Both the position numbers and the translations under genes were made by a program. DNA of 64,000 bases from Dolomedes plantarius. Lineage: Eukaryota; Arthropoda; Arachnida; Araneae; Dolomedidae. The notes under the pieces were generated by a model. That model saw only the letters and a program-made list of their open reading frames with translations. It had not been told where the DNA came from and searched no databases. Of the stretch, positions 44,495-51,910 are shown piece by piece (the stretch's first letter is position 1; the number at the start of each line of letters is the position of its first letter). The stretch is from the NCBI GenBank assembly GCA_907164885.2, contig OU015493.1:124865570-124929569 (forward strand). Reading direction: 5' to 3'.

Positions 44495-46275
44495 GAAGAA
44501 GACCTGACATATCTATACACGTATCAACACCCCAGGGCCCGATTTAGAAAATTCTTGACTATAGGCATAACTCAGGATGGGGGCCCCCTAAAACTGATGT
44601 GGGCATAACATTTCCAAAATTGACACACACAACAAAAAAATAATCATGAATCATTGTGAAAGTAGTATTTTACCAAGAATTGGCTATTTGAAGCGTAGAA
44701 GCCTAGAACATTATCAAATAACAAAAAGCTATACAACATATTAACTTCATCATTAAAACACCACTACAATGCAACCAGAAAAATTTATTAATTTCTTATA
44801 TACACTATAACATACATATGATGAACTATACATATGATGAACTGTACATATGATGAACCAATCAATCAAATTTGAAAGGATATATATAAAAAAAAAAATG
44901 CCATTAAAAAAGGTAAAATAAAAAAAAATTTGAATTGGGAATTTTCCTTTTTTCTTTTAAAATAAAAATTTCTTTGGGGCCCCCAATATTTGGGCCTACT
45001 GGAAAACCAGGGCCTGCAACACCCAGCAAAATCTACTGGAGATACAGATATCAAATTTTAGGAGCTTATTACTTTTGTGCCGAAGGCGTCATCTAAAAAG
45101 CGATTTTTCAAAATTCGCCTCCAATGGGGGAGGGGGGGGGGCTAAAGGTGTTTTTACGTGTTTTATGACATATTCCTTCATATCTCGAAGAAGAAAACAG
45201 ATATCCATAAGATTTTTGCTTTAAAATAAAAGGAACACGAATACCTAAAAATCAATTTCAGAATTTTTCAAAATTCGGCACCCCATGGGGGGGGGGGGAC
45301 GTGTTTTTCCCATATTCCCTCATATCTCAAAGAAAAAACCTATCCATAAGATTTTTGCTTTAAAATAAAAGGAACACGAATACCTAAAAATCAGTTTCAG
45401 GATTTTTCAAAATTCGGCCCCCATGGGGGAGGGGGAAAAACGTGTTTTTCCCATATTCCCTCATATCTCAAAGAAAGAAACAGATATCCATAAGATTCTT
45501 GAATTAAAATGCAACAAACAGGATTGAATGCAACAAACACGACCAATGCCACGATTTTTCGACATTCGCTTAGATTTTGTAAAAATTGCTAGAATCAATC
45601 CAATAATTTGTATTTTTTATGTATTTTTGGAACACCAAATAGGTGGTAGGGGAAAAGAGAGAGATGCTGTCAAAAACCTATTAATTTCATATCTTTCCAT
45701 GTTTTAATTTCACACTGCTTTGTGTAATATAGCTTATGCTGTTTTTTTCACTTTCAACTTTGTCTTATATATTTTCTTTCAATAAAAGTGCAGCATTCAG
45801 CACCTTACTTGAAAGTAATTGGTTTTAATGTCCATAGCTTTTATGTTCATAAAAATTTTAAATTTATGTTTTGGCTTTTCAGCCTAATTTCCATTGATTG
45901 ATAATAATTTACAACTTTGTTAATATATATATAAGAAAATACTCAAAATACTGCAACATCTAATTTCCCTAAAGAATCATACCTGAAATAAAATATCGAA
46001 AATCTGAAGTCCGCCAATTCGAATTAGTTATTCGTTTACAGAAATAAAGCATTTTGTAATTTAAAGAAGGGGGAGGGGAATGAAAAGAGTCATATAACTA
46101 AAATAAGTATCTATTGTTAAAAAACTTGGGACGATCTCAAAAGAGAGAAACTTTTCTATTTAGATTACATTAGGTTCTACTAAGGAAAGTTTTTGAATTG
46201 ATATATCAAGTCCAGAATATTGTTTAATACTTACTCATTATTCAGTGGGAAAGAAATCAGACACCTTTTCAACAT
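23356..46275 (-). CDS. USP6NL: USP6NL / RN-tre-like TBC-domain Rab GTPase-activating protein
   Basis: Exons run from 46276 down to 23356 and are listed singly. Exons 1-13 sum to 1221 coding nt, exactly 407 codons, with every split codon resolved. RN-tre is a GAP for Rab5-type GTPases that limits endocytosis of receptors. The N-terminal [19 protein letters not shown], the [12 protein letters not shown] helix, then the TBC domain (about residues 121-370) match USP6NL block by block: [33 protein letters not shown] (Arg finger R178), [20 protein letters not shown] (Gln finger Q215), [33 protein letters not shown]. Both catalytic fingers are present. The last exon adds a Ser-rich tail of 114 residues. 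The join from exon 13 to it is out of phase, so at least one exon is missing from this model. The protein is at least about 520 residues, shorter than human USP6NL (about 830). Confidence 0.93.
24255..24350. repeat. dispersed repeat R, copy 2
   Basis: GAGTCCATAACAAGGGTGAAA, then CCTAGGTCCAAGGCTGCTGG and GTATGCTGGAGATGTATATC. It parallels 48240-48365 (CCATAACATGGATGAAATC, TTGGTCCATGG, GGGTACGCTGAAGATAAATA). Confidence 0.65.
24660..24905 (-). mobile_element. SINE-like repeat, family 3, longer copy
   Basis: On the minus strand it has a B-box-like GGTTTAAATCC followed by GTAGCCATTTGGAACCAGCTT and TTTTAGCCCTCATATTGCA. The same core occurs inverted in the 110-bp insertion at 36096-36205 (GTAGCCATTCGGAATCGGCTT, ATTAGCCCTCGTGTAGCA). 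No clear A box was found. Confidence 0.55.
25978..26562 (-). mobile_element. mariner-type element, internally decayed
   Basis: TA-flanked 585-bp element. The right end read inward, CAGGGTGTCCATAAATTATT, pairs with the left end CATGGCGTCCATAAATTATT, and similarity runs about 60 bp to TAACTTTTGATT. On the minus strand a broken transposase C-terminus reads RWTNSMAF (as WPPRSPD-type), [27 protein letters not shown] and [13 protein letters not shown]. This order is that of DDE transposases with a DFFLWGxLK motif. Confidence 0.8.
26575..26720. repeat. imperfect 80-bp tandem duplication
   Basis: ATCATTGCATTAGATATTA and TCATTGCATTAGCTATTA begin two similar units ending AAAGGGATKTTGAATATAT. Confidence 0.7.
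26885..27096 (-). CDS. USP6NL: RN-tre exon 13, end of TBC domain
   Basis: 212 nt, acceptor AACTTTACAG, donor GTAAGT. Encodes (R)[58 protein letters not shown] and [12 protein letters not shown]. It ends on a codon boundary. Confidence 0.94.
27582..27960 (+). pseudogene. hAT relic with transposase C-terminus
   Basis: Begins CAGGGGTACTCAAACTGC, a typical hAT terminal sequence. A broken plus-strand reading [20 protein letters not shown] then [15 protein letters not shown] matches the C-terminal dimerisation region of hAT transposases of the GTF2IRD2/ZBED type (FSKMKYVKSxYRxxLTDxHL). The next hAT element (27984) is inserted beside or within it. The right end was not found. Confidence 0.65.
27984..28650 (-). 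mobile_element. hAT element with 8-bp target duplication
   Basis: Ends CAGCGGTTTCTAAC and GTTGGAAACCCCGG are inverted repeats, flanked on both sides by TTATAAGG (27976-27983 and 28651-28658). The minus strand at 28432-28214 reads [52 protein letters not shown], the C-terminal block of ZBED5/FAM200-type hAT transposases. The rest of the transposase is deleted. Confidence 0.88.
29152..29272 (+). mobile_element. short LTR-like sequence with polypurine tract
   Basis: A purine tract GAGAGGGGGAG precedes TGTTGTGTATAGG, and the segment ends AAGATCTAACA, giving TG...CA ends over 121 bp with an internal AATAAA. This fits the 3' LTR of a truncated retroelement. No reverse transcriptase was seen, and the paired LTR is absent. 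Confidence 0.4.
29546..29779 (-). mobile_element. tRNA-derived SINE, family 2, with 11-bp target duplication
   Basis: The minus strand reads a tRNA-like head with A box TGGTGTAGTGGTTAGCAT and B box GGGTTCAAATCC, followed by a body and an A/T-rich tail. AAGTGACTTTT occurs at 29535-29545 and 29780-29790 as the target duplication. The head resembles Glu/Asp/Gly-type tRNA, but the anticodon arm is degenerate, so it is not a tRNA gene. Confidence 0.85.
30604..30703 (-). CDS. USP6NL: RN-tre exon 12
   Basis: 100 nt, acceptor CTATTACAG, donor GTAAGT. Encodes [20 protein letters not shown] and [17 protein letters not shown](A/I)Y is a conserved TBC motif. Confidence 0.95.
30704..32347 (-). other. RN-tre intron 11, no feature seen
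   Basis: AT-rich intron; no repeat family recognised. Confidence 0.7.
32348..32508 (-). CDS. USP6NL: RN-tre exon 11
   Basis: 161 nt, acceptor CTTGACAG, donor GTAAGT. Encodes [54 protein letters not shown], closely following USP6NL. Confidence 0.95.
32615..32669 (-). CDS. USP6NL: RN-tre exon 10
   Basis: 55 nt, acceptor AACCTTTTTAG, donor GTATGT. Encodes [18 protein letters not shown], leaving G. Confidence 0.95.
33012..33151. mobile_element. small inverted-repeat element, pogo-like MITE candidate
   Basis: GAAACTTCTCTAGGCAGTCACC at left pairs loosely with AAGAAGTTTCACTGTA at right. A shorter relative is at 41094-41178 (CAGTGAAGTTTCTCTAGG ... TAGAGGTTTCACT). Confidence 0.5.
33176..33213 (-). 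repeat. perfect 38-bp copy of RN-tre exon 9 splice acceptor
   Basis: Identical to 34796-34833, including the T-rich tract, AG and the first four exon bases (GAAG). It lies 7 bp inside the hAT left end. Confidence 0.9.
33679..33977 (-). mobile_element. tRNA-derived SINE, family 1, copy 2
   Basis: Minus-strand head with A box TGGCATAGTGG and B box GGGTTTGACCC; body matches 20272-20552. AATTTATGT at 33670-33678 and 33978-33986 is a likely 9-bp target duplication. It sits inside the hAT element, so it inserted later. Confidence 0.8.
34532..34556. repeat. (CAA)n microsatellite
   Basis: About seven AAC units in RN-tre intron 9. Confidence 0.9.
34734..34799 (-). CDS. USP6NL: RN-tre exon 9, catalytic Gln finger
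   Basis: 66 nt, acceptor TATTTTATTTTTAG, donor GTAGGT. Encodes [20 protein letters not shown] then DE; YxQG carries the glutamine finger (Q215). The acceptor and first four bases are duplicated at 33176-33213 (see findings). Confidence 0.95.
35140..35217. repeat. (GT)n(TA)n microsatellite
   Basis: About 12 GT units followed by about 25 TA units. Confidence 0.95.
35964..36276. repeat. 192-bp repeat, copy A, interrupted
   Basis: Matches 42777-42968 from ATATCCCATCTGCAAAATG to CATTCCATACCACACA. It is 121 bp longer, exactly the 110-bp insert plus its 11-bp target duplication. Confidence 0.9.
36096..36205 (-). mobile_element. 110-bp SINE-like insertion with 11-bp target duplication
   Basis: Flanked by ATAGAATTTAG at 36085-36095 and 36206-36216. 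The uninterrupted copy at 42.9 kb has this 11-mer once. Its core matches the family 3 SINE at 24660-24905. The duplication length fits target-primed retroposition. Confidence 0.85.
36321..36369 (-). CDS. USP6NL: RN-tre exon 8
   Basis: 49 nt, acceptor ACTTTTTCAG, donor GTGAGT. Encodes (K)[16 protein letters not shown], the family's QQSLFHVLAAYSIYN helix. Confidence 0.95.
36370..38027 (-). other. RN-tre intron 7, no feature seen
   Basis: AT-rich. ACCAGTGTGTTAATACACACTGGT near 37560-37584 is a short perfect hairpin. No mobile element recognised. Confidence 0.6.
38028..38137 (-). CDS. USP6NL: RN-tre exon 7, catalytic Arg finger
   Basis: 110 nt, acceptor AATTTATTTCAG, donor GTAAGT. Encodes [15 protein letters not shown] then [12 protein letters not shown] and IIFRERYGP. 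The DxxR(T) arginine finger (R178 of the model) is intact. Confidence 0.95.
38252..38359 (-). CDS. USP6NL: RN-tre exon 6, start of TBC domain
   Basis: 108 nt, acceptor TGTATTGTAG, donor GTATGA. Encodes [20 protein letters not shown] then [16 protein letters not shown]. GIPxxxRGxVW is the TBC opening motif. Confidence 0.95.
38360..39066 (-). other. RN-tre intron 5 with (TA)n array
   Basis: The only recognised feature is the (TA)n array at 38440-38507. Confidence 0.75.
38440..38507. repeat. (TA)n microsatellite
   Basis: About 34 TA units in RN-tre intron 5. Confidence 0.95.
39067..39147 (-). CDS. USP6NL: RN-tre exon 5
   Basis: 81 nt, acceptor TTCTTTTGTAG, donor GTAAAA. Encodes [20 protein letters not shown] then KYKDSEK, matching the TTKWLKMLKGWEKYKNTEK region of USP6NL. 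Confidence 0.93.
39148..40678 (-). other. RN-tre introns 3 and 4
   Basis: Contains exon 4 (39860-39902) and an (AAT)n tract at 40183-40214. No other feature seen. Confidence 0.7.
39860..39902 (-). CDS. USP6NL: RN-tre exon 4
   Basis: 43 nt, acceptor TTCCTTATAG, donor GTAAGT. Encodes (H)[14 protein letters not shown], ending on a codon boundary. Confidence 0.88.
40679..40832 (-). CDS. USP6NL: RN-tre exon 3
   Basis: 154 nt, acceptor TTTTTTTTCCAG, donor GTATGT. It encodes [20 protein letters not shown], then [20 protein letters not shown] and [10 protein letters not shown]. The WED...YxVTDRxGF block is the signature in front of the TBC domain in USP6NL. Confidence 0.92.
40969..41009 (-). CDS. 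USP6NL: RN-tre exon 2, 41-nt microexon
   Basis: Acceptor TTTTTAATGTAG and donor GTATAT enclose 41 nt read as (D)[13 protein letters not shown](D). It is the only block found that joins exon 1 (two bases left over) to exon 3 (which needs one base before AT). Skipping it gives an immediate stop. Confidence 0.7.
41187..42723 (-). mobile_element. pogo/Tigger-type transposon
   Basis: A 1537-bp element flanked by TA. Inverted ends CAGTGGTATCTCCG and GGAGGTTCCACTG, with internal TGTCCGCTATT repeated near both ends, as in Tigger elements. It carries a broken CENP-B-like transposase. Confidence 0.92.
41448..42577 (-). pseudogene. Tigger-type DDE transposase, broken and internally deleted
   Basis: Order on the minus strand: [19 protein letters not shown] (CENP-B-type HTH end), [20 protein letters not shown] (first Asp), [26 protein letters not shown], then [11 protein letters not shown] (second Asp) and directly [15 protein letters not shown], followed by an acidic C-terminus ([14 protein letters not shown]). 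The segment normally lying between the second Asp and QGIIRSFK, which holds the third Asp region, is missing, so this copy cannot be catalytic. Frame changes also occur near 42150 and 41770. The N-terminal first HTH is lost. Confidence 0.88.
42777..42968. repeat. 192-bp repeat, copy B (uninterrupted)
   Basis: Over 95 percent similar by eye to copy A (35964-36276) without its insert. Preceded by (GAGT)n at 42756-42775. Confidence 0.9.
43416..43873. mobile_element. TACCGTA-ended MITE, copy 1, with triplicated end
   Basis: Ends TACCGTATTTTTC and GAAAAATACGGTA are perfect inverted repeats. The left end is present three times as head-to-tail units at 43411-43500, 43501-43590 and 43591-43689. The rest matches copy 2 (51574-51910) in opposite orientation, for example AGAATATTTTGTATTTTGTT. 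Confidence 0.88.
44390..44491. repeat. (AC)n, (TA)n microsatellite
   Basis: CA units, ATGTATGTATG and then about 34 TA units. Confidence 0.95.
44812..44858. repeat. short tandem repeat
   Basis: Three units of CATATGATGAACTRTA-type sequence. Confidence 0.8.
45090..45505. repeat. three-copy tandem repeat with poly-G core
   Basis: Units of about 125-150 bp share TTTTTCAAAATTCGSC, a G run, ACGTGTTTTTCCCATATTCC, CATATCTCAAAGAA and TATCCATAAGATT. The G runs vary in length between copies. Confidence 0.85.
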
Positions 46276-46276
46276 C
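46235..46276 (-). CDS. USP6NL: RN-tre exon 1 (first coding exon)
   Basis: Acceptor TTTTTTTAG, then G and ATG at 46275-46273, encoding [13 protein letters not shown], donor GTAAGT. The 41 coding nt leave GA, which joins to C of exon 2 to make Asp. Because an acceptor precedes it, an untranslated exon must exist further right. Confidence 0.7.
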
Positions 46277-47483
46277 CTAAAAAAAAAGTATAAATTTGGA
46301 TTAGAATAATGTGTAACAAATTCTAATACTAATTCTAAATGATTAAATAGCACTTTTGGAATTCCAAATACTTTTCAATATGCTACGAACTTCTAAAAAA
46401 TTTTCCGGCGAAAGTAACTTCAGACCATGCAAACATACAAATTACAACATATAGAGGATGAAAGAAATAGCTCAATATGTCTAAAGATAATGCACGCAAA
46501 TATGAAAAAGTTTACTATTATTGTTTTTTATATGAGTTGAATTTCGTTGAATACGTTGAATTATAGGTTAATTTTTAAAGGGGTTCAGTTTTCATTGCTT
46601 ATTCTGCGGCAGATTCTATACATCAATCTATAATTAATCTCTTAAAATATTTTTAGAATTAGGCGCTTCTTTGTACTGAGTTCCACTTGCTCCATAACGT
46701 ATTGGGAAACGAACTTTTAGTTACAGAAAAAAAAAAAACACGTGTTTTTAACGCTTTTGTTATCGCAATTCACCACACAAGATGCGACTCGAAAGAAATA
46801 CTTTAAAACCATTAACTACAAACTCTACGTTGAAATCAATAAATGTTAAGCAACAATCATTTTTACAAATTGCCCTTAAACATTTATAATGAAATTGAAA
46901 ATTATGAGACAAAAATAGAAATGTATTAGGATTAGGGAAGAGAGAACATTTTTTCCCCTTTGTATTATGAAAATCTCAAATACTTTAACTATACAAACCT
47001 ATATTGTAATCCTAGGAGAACACAAAACAGCTTACAATAACAGGAATCAAATTACATAACAGTACAAAAAAATAAATATTTATAAAATTATTTTTGGGGG
47101 ATTAAAAATGATTACAGTTATGAAAAAAATAATTAAGAATAAATACAGGAATACTTCTCAAGAATATCCCTCAGGAATAAAGCCAGTTTTGCCACTTTTG
47201 AATCACCAAACTTATCTCGAGAGAAAGGCTGGAGTAATGACTCGGCGCATTGAACAAAAAGGTCTCGCCCTACTAAGCAAAGATCTTTTTTGTTACATTT
47301 AGAAAACAAAAGATTATCTAGAAAGGACTTTTATCGCAATTACACCATCGTATATACGTTCACTAATTATTTTGTTCCGCGGGAGACAAATTTAATTTTA
47401 ACCCTCAAGTGTCAACCCATTATATCCATCAAGTATCAATACATTCAGATGCAACTAATTTTCCTTTTAACCAATGAAATAAA
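46277..47483. other. upstream of RN-tre exon 1, no feature seen
   Basis: AT-rich. An untranslated exon of RN-tre is expected somewhere to the right but was not identified. Confidence 0.5.
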
Positions 47484-48121
47484 CAGGGCCGTTAGAGACT
47501 TTACGGGGTCTGGGGCAAACTTTTATTGGGGGCCCTAAGAAAAAAAAGTGAGAGAGACGAAAACACATTCAAATTAAGTTACTCATACTTAAAAATTTTA
47601 TTATATGAATAATTAACATAATTATTATATTTCATTGCACTGGTCTCTTGTTATATTATCCAATAAATATGACAATATGTTTAAAAAAAAAAAAGAACTG
47701 CGTTTACGTCTAACAACTTAGTAATTCATCAGATATTTAGATTATCAACTGAGGTATCTTTTTTGCTATCTATTTTAGTAGTTAGTACTGTCTTCAATTT
47801 ATTAGAGAGAATGTAATTTTATAGCAGTTAGGAATAAACAGTTATATTTTTCCTCAAAACTAAATCGCGTATTTTTCAGAAGACTATTTTGGAGTAAGAG
47901 AAATCTAATTAATCGAATAATTTTTTTTATATTTTTGGGAGGCCCCTTTTTTCAGAAGAATATTATTTTGAATTTTGATGTACGGTACAAGTTTCAGAAT
48001 TTTCTTTCGGATGAAATCTAATAAATTAATTTTTAAATTTTTGGGCCCCCCCCCCCCCGGAAATTGGGGGCCTGGGGAAAAATGTCCCAGTTGCTCCCCC
48101 CACCCCCTCTGGGCGGCCCTG
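47484..48121. mobile_element. hAT element, 638 bp, with 8-bp target duplication
   Basis: Ends CAGGGCCG and CGGCCCTG are perfect inverted repeats, flanked by GAAATAAA at 47476-47483 and 48122-48129. Subterminal G/C runs (GGGGGCCC, poly-C) are present. No transposase coding; a non-autonomous copy. Confidence 0.85.
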
Positions 48122-48239
48122 GAAATAAATACAAATACTGCAAGTAAAATATACGGGTTAGCTGCGAGAATGAAAAAAAAAATGCATTTAACACACTCTA
48201 ATAAGAGAAATCTCTTATGCAAAGATATTAACTTCCAGC

Positions 48240-48365
48240 GTAGCCAGCAGCTGTGGACCTACGTTTTGCCCATGTTATGGGCTCCACAGCATGGTACAGC
48301 CCATAACATGGATGAAATCTTGGTCCATGGATGTTGGGTACGCTGAAGATAAATATACCTTTCTA
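48240..48365. repeat. dispersed repeat R, copy 3, with hairpin
   Basis: Relative of 24255-24350. It contains a perfect 14-bp inverted repeat CCATGTTATGGGCT (48270-48283) and AGCCCATAACATGG (48298-48311) with a 14-nt loop. Confidence 0.7.
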
Positions 48366-48670
48366 AGACACATGTTACTCCAGTCAAAAATTTAATTTTT
48401 AATATTTCGTTAGCTCACCAATTATCAGAAAAAACCTCAAGCTTACAAGATTTATATCTAAGGGAGCAATCTGGGACATCTATATACATATAAATGCATA
48501 ATTGCATTCAATTAAATAACTCAAACTATTAAATATGGGGAAATACGTCTATAACAGTATCCCGTCTTTCAAAAACACGTTTGTATAAATATATATTTTA
48601 ATTTTTCCAACAGCTGATAATGATGAAATTTTTTTTTTATTGAAACAAAAATTTTGTTTTTTTTCCAACC

Positions 48671-49369
48671 ATATATGTGCCGGTAATTATGAAAGTGATA
48701 TATTTTTCGTTTCGAGATATTTGATGGTTTGAGTTTAAACATGGACTGAATTCTGTGTAATGAAGCAACAAGAAACTCAATCTAAACGATTCAATTTTTA
48801 AAATTTTGCAAATATTGCTCCAGATTACGGTAATACAAAAGAATGCAATATGAAATAACTGATATACATATATATTTTTACCATGTTTTTATTAACTCGC
48901 TTTCTTGTTTGTTTGTTTGTGTAGTTTTTTTGTCCAGTACAAATCTTGCAATCGATTTAACTAACTTCCCGACTAGCTAGACATTTGAAACTTTAAGAAT
49001 AGCTCAGAACACGATGGCAATGCATTATTTTAGTACTTTTAGCCATCTTTAGGCAGAATTGAATTCATTTTCAGTTAATTTTGTTCTTTAGAATGGTGCA
49101 GCCATCTACTGGCCGGGACGGAAACGTAAAGTTACATGCAAGTTACTTCCAATTCTCGAGCTAAACGATTGATTACACATTTGATATTCCCTTTGAAGTT
49201 GATGGGATAATTCATCAAAGAATTTTTTTAAAAGTATTTATTAATACATAGAATTGTCAAGTTTATATGATTCAACAGAAAATTTAAAAACATGGTGTAT
49301 AAAAAGTTCTTTTTATCTTGTAATTATTTTATGTCGACTTATGCCACTTTCATAATCACCGGCACATAC
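48671..49369. mobile_element. inverted-repeat element, about 0.7 kb, class unknown
   Basis: ATATGTGCCGGTAATTATG (continuing AAAGTG) at left pairs with CACTTTCATAATCACCGG at right (23 of 25 positions over 48673-48697 and 49345-49369). No transposase reading and no clear target duplication. Confidence 0.55.
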
Positions 49370-51573
49370 ATGCATTTCATCTTCCTGGAAACAAACTGAC
49401 CAGCCAGACTCTCCTTTTTTAGCAATCCATCTTTGGACACTTATCTTTCGACGATGCTGAGCTCAAGGCAGGAAATTAAGCGACTTATGCATACAGTGAT
49501 TTAAGCATTCGCTTCCTGCATCCAATGTATTCCCATTCACGAAGAGTCTTTAAAATGTGTTTTTGTCTGTTATTGTCATGGTCCCATTTGCTCAAAAACA
49601 ATTTTTAACGTTGCTATCAGTTTTTTTCCATTTACGATGCACGGGGTGATTTTCTCCCTTATAATGGACAAAGGATTATATCTACAATAAATAGTGAGAG
49701 CGCCAGAATCTCTTTCTAAGGTAAAGGGGGGGGGGGTGTATTGCAAGGTTAGGAATTTCTTTAGAGGTGGGGATGAAAATTTACATTGAAATAATTTTTA
49801 CTACCGCTTGAATTTAATCATAACAATCAAAATAAAAATTACTCTTTCTACCGATTTTTTTTCGTTCTTGTGTGTTATTTCTAAATCAAAAACCCGCAGT
49901 ACTTAAGACACAATTCTCTAAAAAGCCAAGCGAACAATTGGTTACAAACAAAGGAAATGACAGAAAATTTGCATGGTATTTTTTACAAGACATTTCGCGT
50001 ACCACGCAGGACGCTCTTCCTTATCTTCCTGAATCCTAATCCAGTCCTGAACAGTCTCTCTCTCTCTCTCTCGGATCAAAGGATATAAATATATGCTTGG
50101 ATCACCCTTCATTAGACCCACTGAAAGACTCTTAGGACGGCAAGAAATTCTGTGAAAGAGTTATTGACAGGTTTCCACAACGGCTATTACATTTGACGGG
50201 TCTATGTTGAAAATTAATAAGTTTTACAGTTTAATCGCATTACTTTTAAAGGTATTTTAGATAAAAATCCCATTTGTATTCAAATAGTCCACGTATTTTA
50301 ATTCATTATGGCGTTTTCGCGAAGAAACATAGTAAAAATGTCTTGAATTCTACAGCGAACACTTTTCCAGAGAGAGAGAGAGAGAGAGAGAGAGAAATTT
50401 AACAGAAAGACAAACATGTGGAAAACAATTCAAAGTAATTACATACAAGAGTTGGTTTGGGCGGGCTGCAAAATATGAAAATGATAGTGCTCCATAGAAG
50501 AAAAATATAATTTGTTCAAAAATTATTAATTAAATACTGTACATCATAACCAATAACGTATAATTCCGAAAGGTAGCTGAAAGGTAAATCAAAGCGATAA
50601 ACGTAAGTAAATCATATTTCTGTGGTGGAATTCAAACCATCTATTTACAGGTCATAATAAAAATATCAAACTGGTATTGAAAAGGTAATGCATTATTAAG
50701 CAAACATTTGATTTAACAACCGATAGTAACAACACAAAATGCGAAAATGTTTTATTTTAAACTGAACGGGCATGCATTCAAATAAAAAAAATAAATAATA
50801 AAATAATAAATTTTAAAATAAATGAGCAAAATATAACCAGTTCTAGAAAGTCTGCTTTACATTTATATAACCTTTCATTTTAGACTGAAATTGCCGAAAA
50901 GTTTATTAGCGTTTAGAAAACATTTTTTTCTTTAACGGTTTAAATCCTCATCTGCATAGCGTATATAATCTTTTCTCACTCTATCCTATTTTAAACAATG
51001 ATGGTGAAAAGTGGCTTAACAGAATGTTACGCACCAAAATTACAATTGAACTCAACTTAAAAAACAAAAATAATAATCCACTTTAGGTCAACACTTTTAT
51101 CCTGCAGTAGCCCTCATTCCCCCCTTTTTGGAAAGATAAAAACATTCAAGTTACAGATTTGTCTGCAGACCAATATGATAAATAAACAACCCTCAAGTTT
51201 CTAAGCCACCATTACGTAACTAAACTTGAGTTATTGTTGCCAAGATTTTCGTTCGCTGTGTCCTTGAGCGATAGCCTACTTAAAGTCGAATTGTCAGAAT
51301 CGGGTGACTGGAATCAACAGTTCAACACTTAATTTTCAACTGCAGTAAAATTCATCTCTAAGGAGAGAGATAATGCAAATACTTTTTCTCTCTCAATACG
51401 TATTTATCTAATACTTATTTTTTTTTCTTAGATATTTAGATGACCTAATATATCAAGCAGTTCTGATAGCAGGGCGAAACGCCAAAACTTGAAATGATTC
51501 AAGCAAGCAGGCAATAAAAACCAATATCCAGCTATTATTACTTTTTTACATTGGACATACATGAATAAAAAAA
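49370..51573. other. no gene seen
   Basis: Holds a short (CT)n at about 50057-50073 and (GA)n at 50372-50394, a poly-G run near 49727. No coding, RNA or mobile element recognised. Confidence 0.55.

Positions 51574-51910
<337 letters not shown>

Larger units (their letters stand above)
41010..46234 (-). other. RN-tre intron 1, transposon-rich
   Basis: A 5.2-kb intron with pogo/Tigger, 192-bp repeat copy B, a TACCGTA-ended MITE, a (TA)n array, a tandem array and GC-rich repeat fragments around 44530-45020 (CAGGGCCCG, GGGGCCCCC). Confidence 0.75.

Noticed and set aside
44531..45020. CAGGGCC-flanked element with hAT-like ends
   Set aside because: The two CAGGGCC copies are in direct, not inverted, orientation and no 8-bp duplication was seen.
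47108..47538. Adjacent 64- and 82-codon plus-strand frames upstream of RN-tre
   Set aside because: No recognised motif; the second runs into the hAT element.
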